Shown: positions 33,553-43,585 of the stretch, one piece after another
Numbering within the stretch: position 1 is the stretch's first letter
Layout of the letters: every line of letters begins with the position of its first letter
DNA from: Catalinimonas niigatensis
GTDB taxonomy: Bacteria > Bacteroidota > Bacteroidia > Cytophagales > Cyclobacteriaceae
DNA: 64,000 nucleotides
Assembly (NCBI RefSeq): GCF_030506285.1
Contig: NZ_CP119422.1
Span: 1,674,001 to 1,738,000 of the forward strand
Direction: 5' to 3'
Notes under the pieces: model-generated
Databases searched by the model: none
What the model saw: the letters and a program-made list of their open reading frames with translations, nothing else
What the model was told of the DNA's origin: nothing
Made by a program: the position numbers and the translations under genes

Positions 33553-35022
33553 TCAGGCCAGAATGTCTTTCGCTACCTTTCCGTGTACGTCGGTCAAACG
33601 AAACTCTCTGCCCTGAAAAGTGTACGTCAGCTTTTCATGATCCAGCCCCAACTGATGCAGAATGGTTGCCTGCAGATCATGCACATGCAAGCGGTCTTTG
33701 ATGCCGTGGAATCCGATCTCATCAGTTTCGCCATAGCTGAAGCCCTGCTTCATGCCTCCCCCGGCCAGCCACATGCTGAAAGCATCTCCATGATGATCGC
33801 GGCCTTTGTAGTTGGCTCCCGAACGGGCTTCCATCATAGGCGTTCTGCCAAACTCACCTCCCCAGACTACCAGGGTATCTTCCAGCAAGCCCCGCTGTTT
33901 CAGGTCTTTGACTAAAGCAGTAGTTGCCTGATCTACGGACTGGCACATGCTTTTGAGTCCATCATCTACGCCATTGCCTTTACCCGTACCATGATGGTCC
34001 CAGCCCCGATGAAACAGTTGTACAAAACGCACTCCCTGTTCTACCAGTCTTCTGGCTAAAAGACAATTGTTGGCAAAAGAACGCTCTCCGGGTGCTGTGC
34101 CATACATCTCATGTACCCATTGCGGTTCGTCATTGATGTTCATGACTTCAGGTACAGCCGTCTGCATTCTAAAAGCCAATTCATACTGGGAAATACGCGA
34201 AAGGATCTCAGGATCACCAGATTCCTGATACTCTCTTTCATTGATTTCGTTGATCATATCAATGGACAGCTTGCGCATTTTGCTATCTATCTTTCCCGGA
34301 TTGGAGAGATACAAAACCGGATCACCTTTAGAACGACACTGCACACCCTGATAGACGGTAGGCAGAAAACCGCTACCCCAGGCACTTTTGCCGGCACTAA
34401 TATTTTCAGCACCGGAAAGTAATACGACAAAGCCCGGCAGGTTCTGATTTTCCGAACCTAAACCATATACTGACCAGGAACCCATACTTGGTCTGCCCAG
34501 TCGGGGTGAACCGGTATGCATTAAAAGCTGAGCGGGAGCATGGTTAAACTCATCGGTATGCAAAGCTTTCAGGATTGTCACCTCATCCACTATGCTTGAA
34601 AAGTGAGGCAAGAATTCAGACACATAAGTACCGGATGCTCCGTATTGCTTAAATGTAGCCTGTGGGCCCATCATCATGGGTGACTCGCCAAGAAAAGGGT
34701 AGCGCTTGCCCTCTAGCAGAGAAGGTGGACAGAACTTACCATCCAGTTTTTGCAGTTCGGGTTTATAATCAAACAGCTCCAGTTGGGAAGGCGCCCCCGC
34801 CATATGCAAAAAGATGACTCGTTTCACTTTAGGTGAGAAATGCGTAGGAAGCGGTGCCAATGGATTTTGTGTAAGGAGATTGTTGCTACCTTGAGAAGCA
34901 CTGCCACATCCCATGAATGATCCCAAAGCCACGGCGCCCAGGCCTGACATGCATTTTTTTAAAAAATGCCGACGGGTATTATACTGGGCTATCTCATACT
35001 GCGCCTGGGTCAAAAAATCCAT
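33553..35022 (-). CDS. DUF1501 protein with twin-arginine-type leader
   Basis: The start is the ATG at 35022 (MDFLTQAQYEIAQYNTRRHF); a TTG three codons earlier is a less likely choice. Arg17-Arg18 in TRRHFLKKCMSGLGAVALG form a Tat-type leader followed by GCGSAS, possibly lipidated at Cys. The body is the alkaline-phosphatase-like DUF1501 fold: VKRVIFLHMAGAPSQLELFDYKP, GENISAGKSAWGSGFLP-type segments, VRFVQLFHRGWDHHG, DTLVVWGGEFGRTPM, and GRDHHGDAFSMWLAGGGMKQG. It starts five bases after the PSD1 gene stop, so the two form an operon. Its substrate is unknown; the family is abundant in Planctomycetes and linked by some authors to carbohydrate use. Confidence 0.9.
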   Translation of the reverse strand: MDFLTQAQYEIAQYNTRRHFLKKCMSGLGAVALGSFMGCGSASQGSNNLLTQNPLAPLPTHFSPKVKRVIFLHMAGAPSQLELFDYKPELQKLDGKFCPPSLLEGKRYPFLGESPMMMGPQATFKQYGASGTYVSEFLPHFSSIVDEVTILKALHTDEFNHAPAQLLMHTGSPRLGRPSMGSWSVYGLGSENQNLPGFVVLLSGAENISAGKSAWGSGFLPTVYQGVQCRSKGDPVLYLSNPGKIDSKMRKLSIDMINEINEREYQESGDPEILSRISQYELAFRMQTAVPEVMNINDEPQWVHEMYGTAPGERSFANNCLLARRLVEQGVRFVQLFHRGWDHHGTGKGNGVDDGLKSMCQSVDQATTALVKDLKQRGLLEDTLVVWGGEFGRTPMMEARSGANYKGRDHHGDAFSMWLAGGGMKQGFSYGETDEIGFHGIKDRLHVHDLQATILHQLGLDHEKLTYTFQGREFRLTDVHGKVAKDILA

Positions 35023-35027
35023 ATTAA

Positions 35028-37799
35028 TCAATTTTTGGTAATGACTTCGTCTAAATTTAATAAGGCGTTGGCTACTAGTCTCAGTGCATAGGTTTCAGGA
35101 CTCAGAGTATCTGAAACAGCATCGGCTTCCGTGGAAGCCATCATTTTTTCCTGTTGGTAATGTTGCAATGCTTCATTATAGAGTTTTTTCAACAGAGCAA
35201 CTTTCTCATCAGAAGGTGCACGAAACATCAGCATTTGATAACCTGAAACCAACTGTGCTTCTAACTCCTCTTTTTCTTTCATCTTTTCTGCCAAAGCTTC
35301 GGCAGCTTCATAATATACTGAATCGTTGAGCAGCGTCAAAGCCTGTAAAGGGGTGTTGGTACGGATGCGGCGCGAAGTGCAGACATTCCTTACAGGACTG
35401 TCAAAAGTGATCATGGAAGGATAGGGATCGGTTCGTCGCCAGAATACATAAAGCCCACGACGATGCTGGGCTCCACCTTCAGTGGTTTTCCAATCTGTCC
35501 AGTTGGAGTTTGACATATCAGGGCGAGGAGGCATGATGCTGGGGCCAAAGATTTTAGGATTAAGTAAACCACTCACTGCCAATGCCTGATCGCGAATCTG
35601 TTCAGAAGATAGTCTCACCTTAGGCCCTCTGGATAAATAAGTGTTTTTTGGATCGCGCGCATACTTTTCAGGGCCGGCGCTGGACGTCTGTTGATAGGTA
35701 GCTGACATGACCATCTTTTTCAACAGTTTTTTGATACTCCAGTCGTACTCTTCCATAAATTGTACTGCCAGCCAATCCAGCAGTTCAGGATGAGAGGGAG
35801 TAAAACCCTGAGAGCCAAAGTCTTCCATCGTCTCTACGATACCATAGCCAAAAAGCTGCTCCCAAAAGCGGTTGACAGTTACCCTTGCCGTTAAGGGATT
35901 GTCTTTGCTTACCAGCCATTGAGCCATCGCAAGGCGGTTGTTGGGCATATCTTCAGGTAAAGCACCTAGGATTTCGGGGACATCAGCATTTACTATTTCG
36001 CCGGGTACCAGCCAGTTGCCTCTTTCAAAAAGATGAGTGATCCTGGCTCTTTCAGGAGATTTCTCTCCCATAATGGGTGTGGCCATCGGCTTGATGGCTG
36101 CCAATGACTTTAGTTTTGTATTAAACTCCTGGCCAAAGGTTTTTCTCAATGGCTGTTTTTCATGATATTCAATCCAGTCCAGATGGAACAGATGCTGCCC
36201 GGCATGCTGATACTTTTTGAATAAATAATAGACATCGTGCTGACCCACTGTTGCTTTTATATCAGTCTTCAGGGTTTTCCATTTCGCTGGTTCTGGCTTC
36301 ACCATCATCGGATTGTCCCAACAGCCGGTGGTATTTACCGTCACTCCACCCAGGCTGGGTCCATTTAGTGAATCCAGTTTCACTTCTATCATTCCGGAAA
36401 GCGTCGTGGCACAACGAAAAGAAATAGCTTCCACGGCTGTCAGGTCTACATCTTCAAACATAATCCAGGTACTGTCCTGTATCTGCCACACCACATCCTG
36501 ACCATCAGGAATAAGTTCAATGATACGGTGATTATTATGCATGCTTTCGGCTTCCACTCTTCGGTAATCTGCATTGTAAAGGAGCTGCTCCTTTTTTTCA
36601 TGTAACAGGGATGCTTGCTGGATCTTTCTTTGAGGGGGAAGCTGTTTATCCAACCAATTGACTAATTCACTTACCTTTTGTGCATCTTCTTCTTCATAGT
36701 TGAACAGCAGCGGACGTTCATTGTACATATCTGCGTCTATGGTATTGTTGAAGTAGTCCATGAACTGATAAAACTCCTCATGGTAAATAGGATCGTAGGG
36801 GTGGCTGTGACACTGCACACAACTCATGGTGATCCCCTGCCAGACTTCAAAAGTAGTAGATACCCGGTCCATAACTGCAGCTACCCGAAATTCTTCGTTG
36901 ATAGTCCCTCCCTCATCGTTGGTCATGGTATTACGATGAAAAGCGGTAGCGATCAGCTGATCCTCGGTAGGCTGAGGGAGCAAGTCGCCTCCCAGTTGCT
37001 CCAGGGTAAACTGATCAAAAGGCATATCTTCATTAAAGGCTTTGATTACCCAATCACGGTACTGCCAGATGCTGCGATTCAAATCCTTTTCATAGCCTTT
37101 AGAATCTGCATAGCGCGCCAGGTCCAGCCACATACTTGCCCAACGCTCACCAAAATGAGGCGAAGCTAACAACTTGTCTACCAGTTTTTCATAGGCATCC
37201 GGGCTTTCATCCAGTAGAAAATCTTCTGCTTCTTGCGGGCTTGGAGGTATGCCAATCAAATCCAGATATAAACGTCTGAGCAAAACTGCTTTTTCGGCAA
37301 TGGGGGCAGGTTCCAAATCCCGGGCTTCCAATGCTTGATAAATGAATTGATCCATTTCGTTATTTCCCCAATCTTTAGAAACAACAGGAACTTTAATATC
37401 TTGCTGAGGAGGAATAAAGGCCCAATGTTCTTCCCATTCCGCTCCCTCATTGATCCAGGCTTCAAACTTGCGGATTGTTTCTTCGGACAGAGGTTCGGCT
37501 TCCAGGGGCATGCGGTACTCCGGGTCATGGTGCTTAAGCCGTTTGATCAATTCACTATGTTCAGCATCACCGGGAATAATGGCTGGCATCCCGGACTCAG
37601 CGGTATCCAGCGCTGCATCTCTGGAAATGAAACTAAGGTTGGCAGACTTTTTTACACCACCGTGGCAGGCAATACATTCATTGTTGATGATTGGACGGAT
37701 ATCCTGATTATAGCTGACTTCAGGCTTAGAGAAGCTGCCTGCTACCATACTTGCGACTACAAGTAATAGTCCTCCTGAAATCATTAGATACCAGCGCAT
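35028..37799 (-). CDS. PSD1/DUF1549-DUF1553 protein with cytochrome c motif and CBM-like insert
   Basis: The 923-residue protein has a signal peptide, a PSCyt1 heme site ECIACHGG (Cys42, Cys45, His46), a PSCyt2/DUF1549 domain (about 130-350) containing CVQCHSHPYDPIYHEEFYQF, a central beta-sandwich like CBM6 (about 437-545, with VDLTAVEAISFRCATTLSG, IEVKLDSLNGP and FHLDWIEYH), and the DUF1553 domain (about 620-880, DNPLTARVTVNRFWEQLFGYGIV, LSSEQIRDQALAVSGLL, RRTDPYPSMITFDSP). It is periplasmic and probably redox-linked. The DUF1501 gene follows directly. The domain order matches the planctomycetal type, which also occurs in Cytophagales. The role in polysaccharide breakdown is inferred, not proven. 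Confidence 0.92.
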   Translation of the reverse strand: MRWYLMISGGLLLVVASMVAGSFSKPEVSYNQDIRPIINNECIACHGGVKKSANLSFISRDAALDTAESGMPAIIPGDAEHSELIKRLKHHDPEYRMPLEAEPLSEETIRKFEAWINEGAEWEEHWAFIPPQQDIKVPVVSKDWGNNEMDQFIYQALEARDLEPAPIAEKAVLLRRLYLDLIGIPPSPQEAEDFLLDESPDAYEKLVDKLLASPHFGERWASMWLDLARYADSKGYEKDLNRSIWQYRDWVIKAFNEDMPFDQFTLEQLGGDLLPQPTEDQLIATAFHRNTMTNDEGGTINEEFRVAAVMDRVSTTFEVWQGITMSCVQCHSHPYDPIYHEEFYQFMDYFNNTIDADMYNERPLLFNYEEEDAQKVSELVNWLDKQLPPQRKIQQASLLHEKKEQLLYNADYRRVEAESMHNNHRIIELIPDGQDVVWQIQDSTWIMFEDVDLTAVEAISFRCATTLSGMIEVKLDSLNGPSLGGVTVNTTGCWDNPMMVKPEPAKWKTLKTDIKATVGQHDVYYLFKKYQHAGQHLFHLDWIEYHEKQPLRKTFGQEFNTKLKSLAAIKPMATPIMGEKSPERARITHLFERGNWLVPGEIVNADVPEILGALPEDMPNNRLAMAQWLVSKDNPLTARVTVNRFWEQLFGYGIVETMEDFGSQGFTPSHPELLDWLAVQFMEEYDWSIKKLLKKMVMSATYQQTSSAGPEKYARDPKNTYLSRGPKVRLSSEQIRDQALAVSGLLNPKIFGPSIMPPRPDMSNSNWTDWKTTEGGAQHRRGLYVFWRRTDPYPSMITFDSPVRNVCTSRRIRTNTPLQALTLLNDSVYYEAAEALAEKMKEKEELEAQLVSGYQMLMFRAPSDEKVALLKKLYNEALQHYQQEKMMASTEADAVSDTLSPETYALRLVANALLNLDEVITKN

Positions 37800-38097
37800 T
37801 TATTGTTTGTTGTATTATAGCTTTAAAAATATGTCCGTACAATTACAAGATTTTTCGGCAGAACTACTATGAATTAAACTAAGATATAATATCACTTTTT
37901 GCAATGTGCTATCAGCTTTCTATTTATTTGTACAAAAAAGATCGAACCCTAGCTATAACTAATAGCATGCTTATTTGCACAACAAAGATCAATTCACATC
38001 TTTGTAAGGATATCATCAAATGATACTCAGCAAAGGGAACTGACTTAACAAATGAACTAACTTCATTAACAACCTAAATCTTCAGATAAATCAAACT

Positions 38098-39873
38098 ATG
38101 GATGTACAAACCTGGACCTATATTATTGTAGGCCTAACTTTCGCGCTCTACATCGGCATTGCCATCTGGTCAAGAGCTGGTTCTACCAAAGATTTTTATG
38201 TAGCAGGTGGAGGCGTTTCCCCTCTTGCCAATGGCATGGCCACGGCTGCCGACTGGATGTCAGCCGCTTCTTTCATCTCTATGGCAGGACTCATCTCCTT
38301 TATGGGCTATGATGGTGCAGTTTATTTGATGGGTTGGACAGGAGGCTATGTCTTGCTCGCATTATTACTGGCGCCTTATCTTCGGAAATTTGGAAAATTT
38401 ACAGTACCTGATTTCATCGGAGACCGCTATTATTCGGATCTGGCCAGGACAGTAGCCGTAGTCTGTGCGCTCTTTGTGTCTTTCACTTATGTAGCTGGCC
38501 AAATGCGGGGTGTAGGTGTGGTCTTTTCCCGCTTCCTACAGGTGGAAATTGAATGGGGAGTGGTCATTGGTATGGCTATCGTTTTTTTCTATGCTGTACT
38601 CGGCGGCATGAAAGGGATCACCTATACCCAGGTTGCCCAGTATTGTGTACTGATCTTTGCCTTTATGGTCCCGGCTATTTTCATTTCCATTCAGCTTACC
38701 GGCCACTCCATACCACAGATTGGTTTTGGTGCTACGCTGGAAGGTACAGATACTTACCTGCTGGACCGGCTGGATGGACTGAGCCAGGAGCTTGGATTCA
38801 ACGCTTACACTAACGGCAGCAAAAGTACGATGGATGTATTTGCCATCACGGCAGCACTGATGGTTGGTACTGCAGGTTTGCCTCATGTCATCGTTCGTTT
38901 CTTTACGGTTCCCAAGGTAAAAGATGCGAGGCTCTCTGCCGGTTATGCGCTGATATTCATCGCTATTCTCTATACTACAGCACCTGCCATTTCTGCCTTT
39001 GCTCGGGTAAACCTGATTGAAACCGTAGCAGACAAAGAGTACAGCACTATTCCCGATTGGTTTAAAAACTGGGAGCAAACCGGCTTGCTCGCCTGGATTG
39101 ACAAAAATGAGGATGGCAAAGTACAGTACAGTAAGGGAGCTGTGATCACCGGAATCACTCCGGAATTTGTAGATGGACAGCAGGGAAATTCCGGACAGAG
39201 GGTAGTTTCTAATGCAGATCCCTCCTCTCCTAATGAGTTGTATGTAGATAATGACATCATGGTGCTGGCCAACCCTGAAATTGCCAATTTACCCAATTGG
39301 GTCATAGCCCTGGTGGCGGCAGGAGGCCTGGCAGCCGCACTTTCTACTGCCGCGGGTCTCTTACTGGTAATCTCCACTTCAGTAGCCCACGACCTGGTCA
39401 AAAAGCAGCTTTTACCGGACATTAATGAAAGGGGTGAGCTGATAGTTGCGCGCCTGTCAGCCGCAGTAGCGGTGATTATTGCGGGATACTTCGGCATCAA
39501 CCCACCCGGTTATGTGGCGGCAGTGGTTGCCCTGGCCTTTGGTCTCGCCGCCGCCTCTTTCTTTCCTGCCATCATCATGGGAATTTTTTATAAGCGCATG
39601 AACAAAGAAGGCGCCGTCAGCGGAATGATTGTAGGGTTAGTTTCTATGATCTTTTATATTTTGAAATTCAAATTTGATCTGTTGGGTGGAGGAACGCCTG
39701 AAGACTGGTGGCTTGGCATCTCACCCGAAGGTTTTGGTTTTGTGGCCATGCTGATCAATTTTGCTGTGTCTATCATAGTATGCCAGCTCACTGCTCCACC
39801 CCCTACTGAAGTACAGGATATTGTAGAAGATATCAGGTACCCCAGAGGGGCAGGTAAAGCCATTTCTCATTAG
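38098..39873 (+). CDS. actP: Sodium:solute symporter, acetate-permease-like (VC_2705 type)
   Basis: The 591-residue protein has the SSS-family helices with ADWMSAASFISMAGLISFMGYDG near 55-78, GGYVLLALLLAPYLRKFGKFTVPDFIGDRYYS and a C-terminal sodium-site helix GGLAAALSTAAGLLLVISTSVAHDLVKK. A hydrophilic insert of about 90 residues (300-390) contains DKNEDGKVQYS, an EF-hand-like loop seen in this subfamily. It lies 119 bases upstream of acetyl-CoA synthetase on the same strand, so it is likely a carboxylate (acetate) importer. The gene symbol is by function and context. Confidence 0.88.
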   Translation: MDVQTWTYIIVGLTFALYIGIAIWSRAGSTKDFYVAGGGVSPLANGMATAADWMSAASFISMAGLISFMGYDGAVYLMGWTGGYVLLALLLAPYLRKFGKFTVPDFIGDRYYSDLARTVAVVCALFVSFTYVAGQMRGVGVVFSRFLQVEIEWGVVIGMAIVFFYAVLGGMKGITYTQVAQYCVLIFAFMVPAIFISIQLTGHSIPQIGFGATLEGTDTYLLDRLDGLSQELGFNAYTNGSKSTMDVFAITAALMVGTAGLPHVIVRFFTVPKVKDARLSAGYALIFIAILYTTAPAISAFARVNLIETVADKEYSTIPDWFKNWEQTGLLAWIDKNEDGKVQYSKGAVITGITPEFVDGQQGNSGQRVVSNADPSSPNELYVDNDIMVLANPEIANLPNWVIALVAAGGLAAALSTAAGLLLVISTSVAHDLVKKQLLPDINERGELIVARLSAAVAVIIAGYFGINPPGYVAAVVALAFGLAAASFFPAIIMGIFYKRMNKEGAVSGMIVGLVSMIFYILKFKFDLLGGGTPEDWWLGISPEGFGFVAMLINFAVSIIVCQLTAPPPTEVQDIVEDIRYPRGAGKAISH

Positions 39874-39992
39874 ATGAAACTCCTTTGTTATCAGAGTTCA
39901 AAGCAAATACTCTCTTTTTATTGACTTGATTAATTGCTAATATTAGCCTCATATTTATCATTTTTTTAAACGACCTAACGAGATATAATACG

Positions 39993-41891
39993 ATGAGTCA
40001 CAAAATTCAAACCCTTGGAGGATATATTCATGATTATCAGAAAAGTGTACAGCAACCTGAGCAGTTCTGGTCAAGAATCGCTGAGTCATTTTACTGGAGA
40101 AAGAAGTGGGATAAGGTGGTAGAATGGGATTTTGAAAAACCTGATATCAAATGGTTTCTCAACGGTAAACTCAATATCACAGAAAATATTTTTGAACGGC
40201 ATCTCTTTACCCAGGGTGATCATCCTGCCATCATCTGGGAACCCAATGAACCCAATGATGAAAGCCGCGTCCTTACACTACGTGAGTTATATGAAGAAAC
40301 ATGCAAATTTGCCAATGCCATGAAAAAGAACGGCATCCAAAAAGGTGACCGGATCATCATTTATATGCCTATGGTACCTGAGGCTGCCATTGCAATGCTG
40401 GCCTGCGCACGCATAGGGGCGGTACATTCTGTGGTTTTTGCCGGCTTTTCCGCCGCTTCCCTTACTGACCGTATCAATGACTGTAAGGCCAAAATGGTAC
40501 TTACTTCAGATGGTAATTTCAGAGGCACCAAATCCATTCCGATCAAAAAAGTAGTAGACGAAGCTGTTGAAAATACTTCTTCCATTGAAAAAGTGATCGT
40601 ACTAAATCGCACCGGAACAGAAGTAAAGATGCAGGAGGGGCGCGACCTCTGGTGGCATGAAGTAATTGAAGGAGCCTCTACTGAATGTAAAGCTGAGGAA
40701 ATGGACTCGGAAGACATGCTCTTCATCCTCTATACTTCCGGATCAACCGGCAAGCCTAAAGGTGTAGTACATACCTGTGGAGGATATATGGTGTATACAG
40801 ATTACACTTTTCAGAACGTGTTCCAATACAGTACAGGAGATGTTTACTGGTGTACTGCCGATGTAGGCTGGATCACCGGGCACTCTTATATTGTATATGG
40901 CCCGCTTCTGGCAGGAGCCACCACTTTGATGTATGAAGGTGTGCCTACTTATCCGGATGCAGGTCGTTTCTGGAAAATCGTGGAAAAGTATAAAGTAAAC
41001 CAATTCTATACTGCTCCAACCGCCATCCGGGCATTACAGGCACATGGTACTGAGCCTATTCAACCCTATAATTTAGATTCACTACGAGTGATTGGTTCGG
41101 TAGGTGAGCCGATCAACGAAGAAGCCTGGCACTGGTACCACGACCATATAGGAAAAAACAGATGTCCTATTGTCGATACCTGGTGGCAAACCGAAACCGG
41201 AGGTATTTTGATTTCACCAATTGCGGGCGTTATCCCTACCAAACCTTCTTATGCCTCTTTGCCCTTGCCTGGTATTCAGCCAATCATTGTAGATAATGAA
41301 GGTAAAGAACTGAAAGGAAACAGTGTGGAGGGAAACCTCTGCATTAAATTTCCCTGGCCAGCTATTATAAGAACTATTTATGGCGATCATGAGCGCTGCC
41401 GACAAACCTATTTTTCTGCATTTAAAGGCTATTATTTTACCGGTGATGGTGTCAAGCGAGATGAAGATGGCTATTACAGAATCTTAGGCAGAGTAGATGA
41501 TGTGATCAATGTATCAGGCCACCGGATGGGTACTGCGGAAATTGAAAATGCGATTAATGAACATCCTAAAGTCATTGAGTCTGCGGTAGTGGGTTATCCT
41601 CATGATATTAAAGGGCAAGGCATTTATGCTTTTGTAATCTGTGACCTTACCGATCGTTCTGAAGAAAACCTCAAGAATGAGATCAGGTCTACGGTGAATA
41701 AGATCATAGGACCTATTGCCAAACCGGAAAAAATACAGATCGTTCCCGGCTTACCCAAAACACGTTCCGGTAAAATAATGCGCCGTATCTTAAGAAAAAT
41801 TGCCCAGGGAGATACCTCCAGTTTAGGAGATACCTCTACCCTGCTCAACCCTGACGTAGTGGAAGAAATAAAAAACGGTGCTATTGAATAG
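39993..41891 (+). CDS. acs: Acetyl-CoA synthetase
   Basis: The 632-residue protein is a full-length AMP-forming acetyl-CoA synthetase. The P-loop-like motif YTSGSTGKPKG is at 247-257, the acetate pocket contains VGWITGHSYIVYGPLLAGATT, TWWQTETGG binds AMP, YYFTGDGVKRDEDGYYRILGRVDDVINVSGHRMGTAE is the hinge region, and TRSGKIMRRILRKIA carries the Lys that is regulated by acetylation in homologues. It activates acetate to acetyl-CoA. Together with the symporter upstream it forms an acetate uptake and use pair; citrate synthase at 61887 is the next step of its product's pathway. A strong terminator follows. Confidence 0.96.
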   Translation: MSHKIQTLGGYIHDYQKSVQQPEQFWSRIAESFYWRKKWDKVVEWDFEKPDIKWFLNGKLNITENIFERHLFTQGDHPAIIWEPNEPNDESRVLTLRELYEETCKFANAMKKNGIQKGDRIIIYMPMVPEAAIAMLACARIGAVHSVVFAGFSAASLTDRINDCKAKMVLTSDGNFRGTKSIPIKKVVDEAVENTSSIEKVIVLNRTGTEVKMQEGRDLWWHEVIEGASTECKAEEMDSEDMLFILYTSGSTGKPKGVVHTCGGYMVYTDYTFQNVFQYSTGDVYWCTADVGWITGHSYIVYGPLLAGATTLMYEGVPTYPDAGRFWKIVEKYKVNQFYTAPTAIRALQAHGTEPIQPYNLDSLRVIGSVGEPINEEAWHWYHDHIGKNRCPIVDTWWQTETGGILISPIAGVIPTKPSYASLPLPGIQPIIVDNEGKELKGNSVEGNLCIKFPWPAIIRTIYGDHERCRQTYFSAFKGYYFTGDGVKRDEDGYYRILGRVDDVINVSGHRMGTAEIENAINEHPKVIESAVVGYPHDIKGQGIYAFVICDLTDRSEENLKNEIRSTVNKIIGPIAKPEKIQIVPGLPKTRSGKIMRRILRKIAQGDTSSLGDTSTLLNPDVVEEIKNGAIE

Positions 41892-41916
41892 TGACATAAC
41901 CATCAACTAAAAGATT

Positions 41917-41945
41917 AAGGGTTGGCTCCATCGCCAACCCTTTTT
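41917..41945 (+). terminator. Intrinsic terminator after acs
   Basis: Stem AAGGGTTGGC/GCCAACCCTT (41917-41926, 41933-41942) with loop TCCATC, followed by T residues. Confidence 0.92.
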
Positions 41946-42116
41946 GATAGTCATGATTAAACCGGAAATAGTATGAGAGGGAATATAAAGCTGATGAGAA
42001 ATTCATAGATCTTTCTTTATCTCTATTGACTTTCTGCTCAAAAAAAATAAAAATCAATCGTTTGTTTTGACACATAAAATTTTCTAATGCTTATATTCAG
42101 GAAAATAAGCATACGC

Positions 42117-43262
42117 ATGATTGATACTCAACCTAAACCTATTGCTGACCTTCACTTGAGGGTTGAAAAACCCGAAAGATTGCTTTCGCTGGATCTTTTT
42201 CGCGGAGCTACTATGTTTTTGCTGGTGGGAGAAACCACTGAGCTTTACCATCACGCTCTGGAATTTAGTGAGGAAGGTAGTTTCATGCATGGATTGGCAC
42301 TACAGTTTCATCATCATCCCTGGAATGGCTTACGATTCTGGGATCTGGTGCAGCCCTTTTTTATGTTTATTGTAGGAGTGGCAATGGTTTTCTCTTTACA
42401 AAAGCGTGTCCATCGCGCGGACGACTGGAACAAAGCCCGCAATCATATTTTCAAGCGCTGTGCATTGCTGTTTGCCTTTGGCGTCATGCTGCATTGTGTG
42501 TACAGCGGGGAACTGGTTTGGGAATTATGGAATGTACTTACTCAGCTTTCTTTTACCATTCTGGTGGCATTTTTTCTTTTTCGTCAACCCCTCAAGACAC
42601 AAATCATTGTCTCTTTTGGACTGTTACTTCTGACAGAAATCTTATATCGCTTCGTACTTGTTGATGGATTTGACCAGCCTTTTGTGCAGGGAGAAAATTT
42701 TGGAGCCTGGATGGATATGGTGCTGATGGGCAAAATCAATGGTGGAGGCTGGGTAACCATCAACTGTCTGCCTACCGCTGCCCATACCATCTGGGGGGTA
42801 GTGGCTGGCAAAATTTTAATTTCTAACAGAAGTTCTTCTGAAAAATTAAAACCTCTGATCATTGCCGGAATCGTAGGGCTGGTAGTAGGCTACGCGATGG
42901 ACTGGACGGGATTTACCCCCATCATCAAACGTATTGCCACCACTTCATTTACCATTGTCAGTGGAGGTTGGTGTTTGTTGGTGCTGGCTGCCTGCTACTG
43001 GTTGGTAGATGTCAAAAAAGTGAAGCTGGGCGTTTTCTTTTTCAGTATTGTTGGCATGAATTCCATCTTCATTTACCTCTTTACCCAAACAGTAGGCCAT
43101 CAATGGGTCAATGATTTTACGGCTATTTTTAGCAATGGTATACTTGGCTGGATTGGTGCAAATGGATACACAATGGCCATAGTTACTTCTATAGCTATTT
43201 TTGCTCTTTACTGGTACCTTTGCTATTGGCTGTATAAGCGGAAGATATTTTTTAAGGTTTAA
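42117..43262 (+). CDS. DUF5009 membrane acyltransferase-like protein
   Basis: The 381-residue product (ATG at 42117; an ATG at 42087 would add ten residues) has about ten membrane helices and the family opening LLSLDLFRGATMFLLVGE, then FHHHPWNGLRFWDLVQPFFMFIVGVAMVFSL with the conserved His/Asp, and TAAHTIWGVVAGKILIS. It resembles heparan-alpha-glucosaminide N-acetyltransferase-type proteins, which pass an acetyl group from cytosolic acetyl-CoA to a sugar outside. The substrate is unknown. It lies just after acs, which makes acetyl-CoA, but the strong terminator argues against an operon. Confidence 0.86.
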   Translation: MIDTQPKPIADLHLRVEKPERLLSLDLFRGATMFLLVGETTELYHHALEFSEEGSFMHGLALQFHHHPWNGLRFWDLVQPFFMFIVGVAMVFSLQKRVHRADDWNKARNHIFKRCALLFAFGVMLHCVYSGELVWELWNVLTQLSFTILVAFFLFRQPLKTQIIVSFGLLLLTEILYRFVLVDGFDQPFVQGENFGAWMDMVLMGKINGGGWVTINCLPTAAHTIWGVVAGKILISNRSSSEKLKPLIIAGIVGLVVGYAMDWTGFTPIIKRIATTSFTIVSGGWCLLVLAACYWLVDVKKVKLGVFFFSIVGMNSIFIYLFTQTVGHQWVNDFTAIFSNGILGWIGANGYTMAIVTSIAIFALYWYLCYWLYKRKIFFKV

Positions 43263-43585
43263 TTAACGATCCTGATTCTTTTTCTAAGCAATCCCTCTTT
43301 TACTCGCTATTACTTCCCATTGTTGTAATAGAAAACATGTTTTTTTCTTATTTTCATAACAAGACTTTTCTTTTTTTAGGAAATTAGGTTTCAGCCAATG
43401 TAATCAGTCATTTACTGTTCTATATCTCTATAAAAAGTATACAGGGTTAAGACAACTTCAGTTTCTTAGAAAATTTCTATCTTCATTGAAATTCCTACAA
43501 GGCAATACAAATAATGATACTAATATAATTTTATATATAACTTTTTTGATATTTGCTCAGGTTTTTATCAAACACTGAACACTTT
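43263..43585. other. 323-base intergenic gap
   Basis: It contains the promoter of the lipoprotein gene at 43586; GATATTTG at 43549-43556 is one base off the TAnnTTTG consensus and well placed. No frame or hairpin was supported. Confidence 0.45.

Noticed and set aside
38536-39500. Long minus-strand frames (180 and 176 codons) opposite the symporter gene
   Set aside because: Antisense shadows of a well-conserved membrane protein; composition follows from the sense codons.
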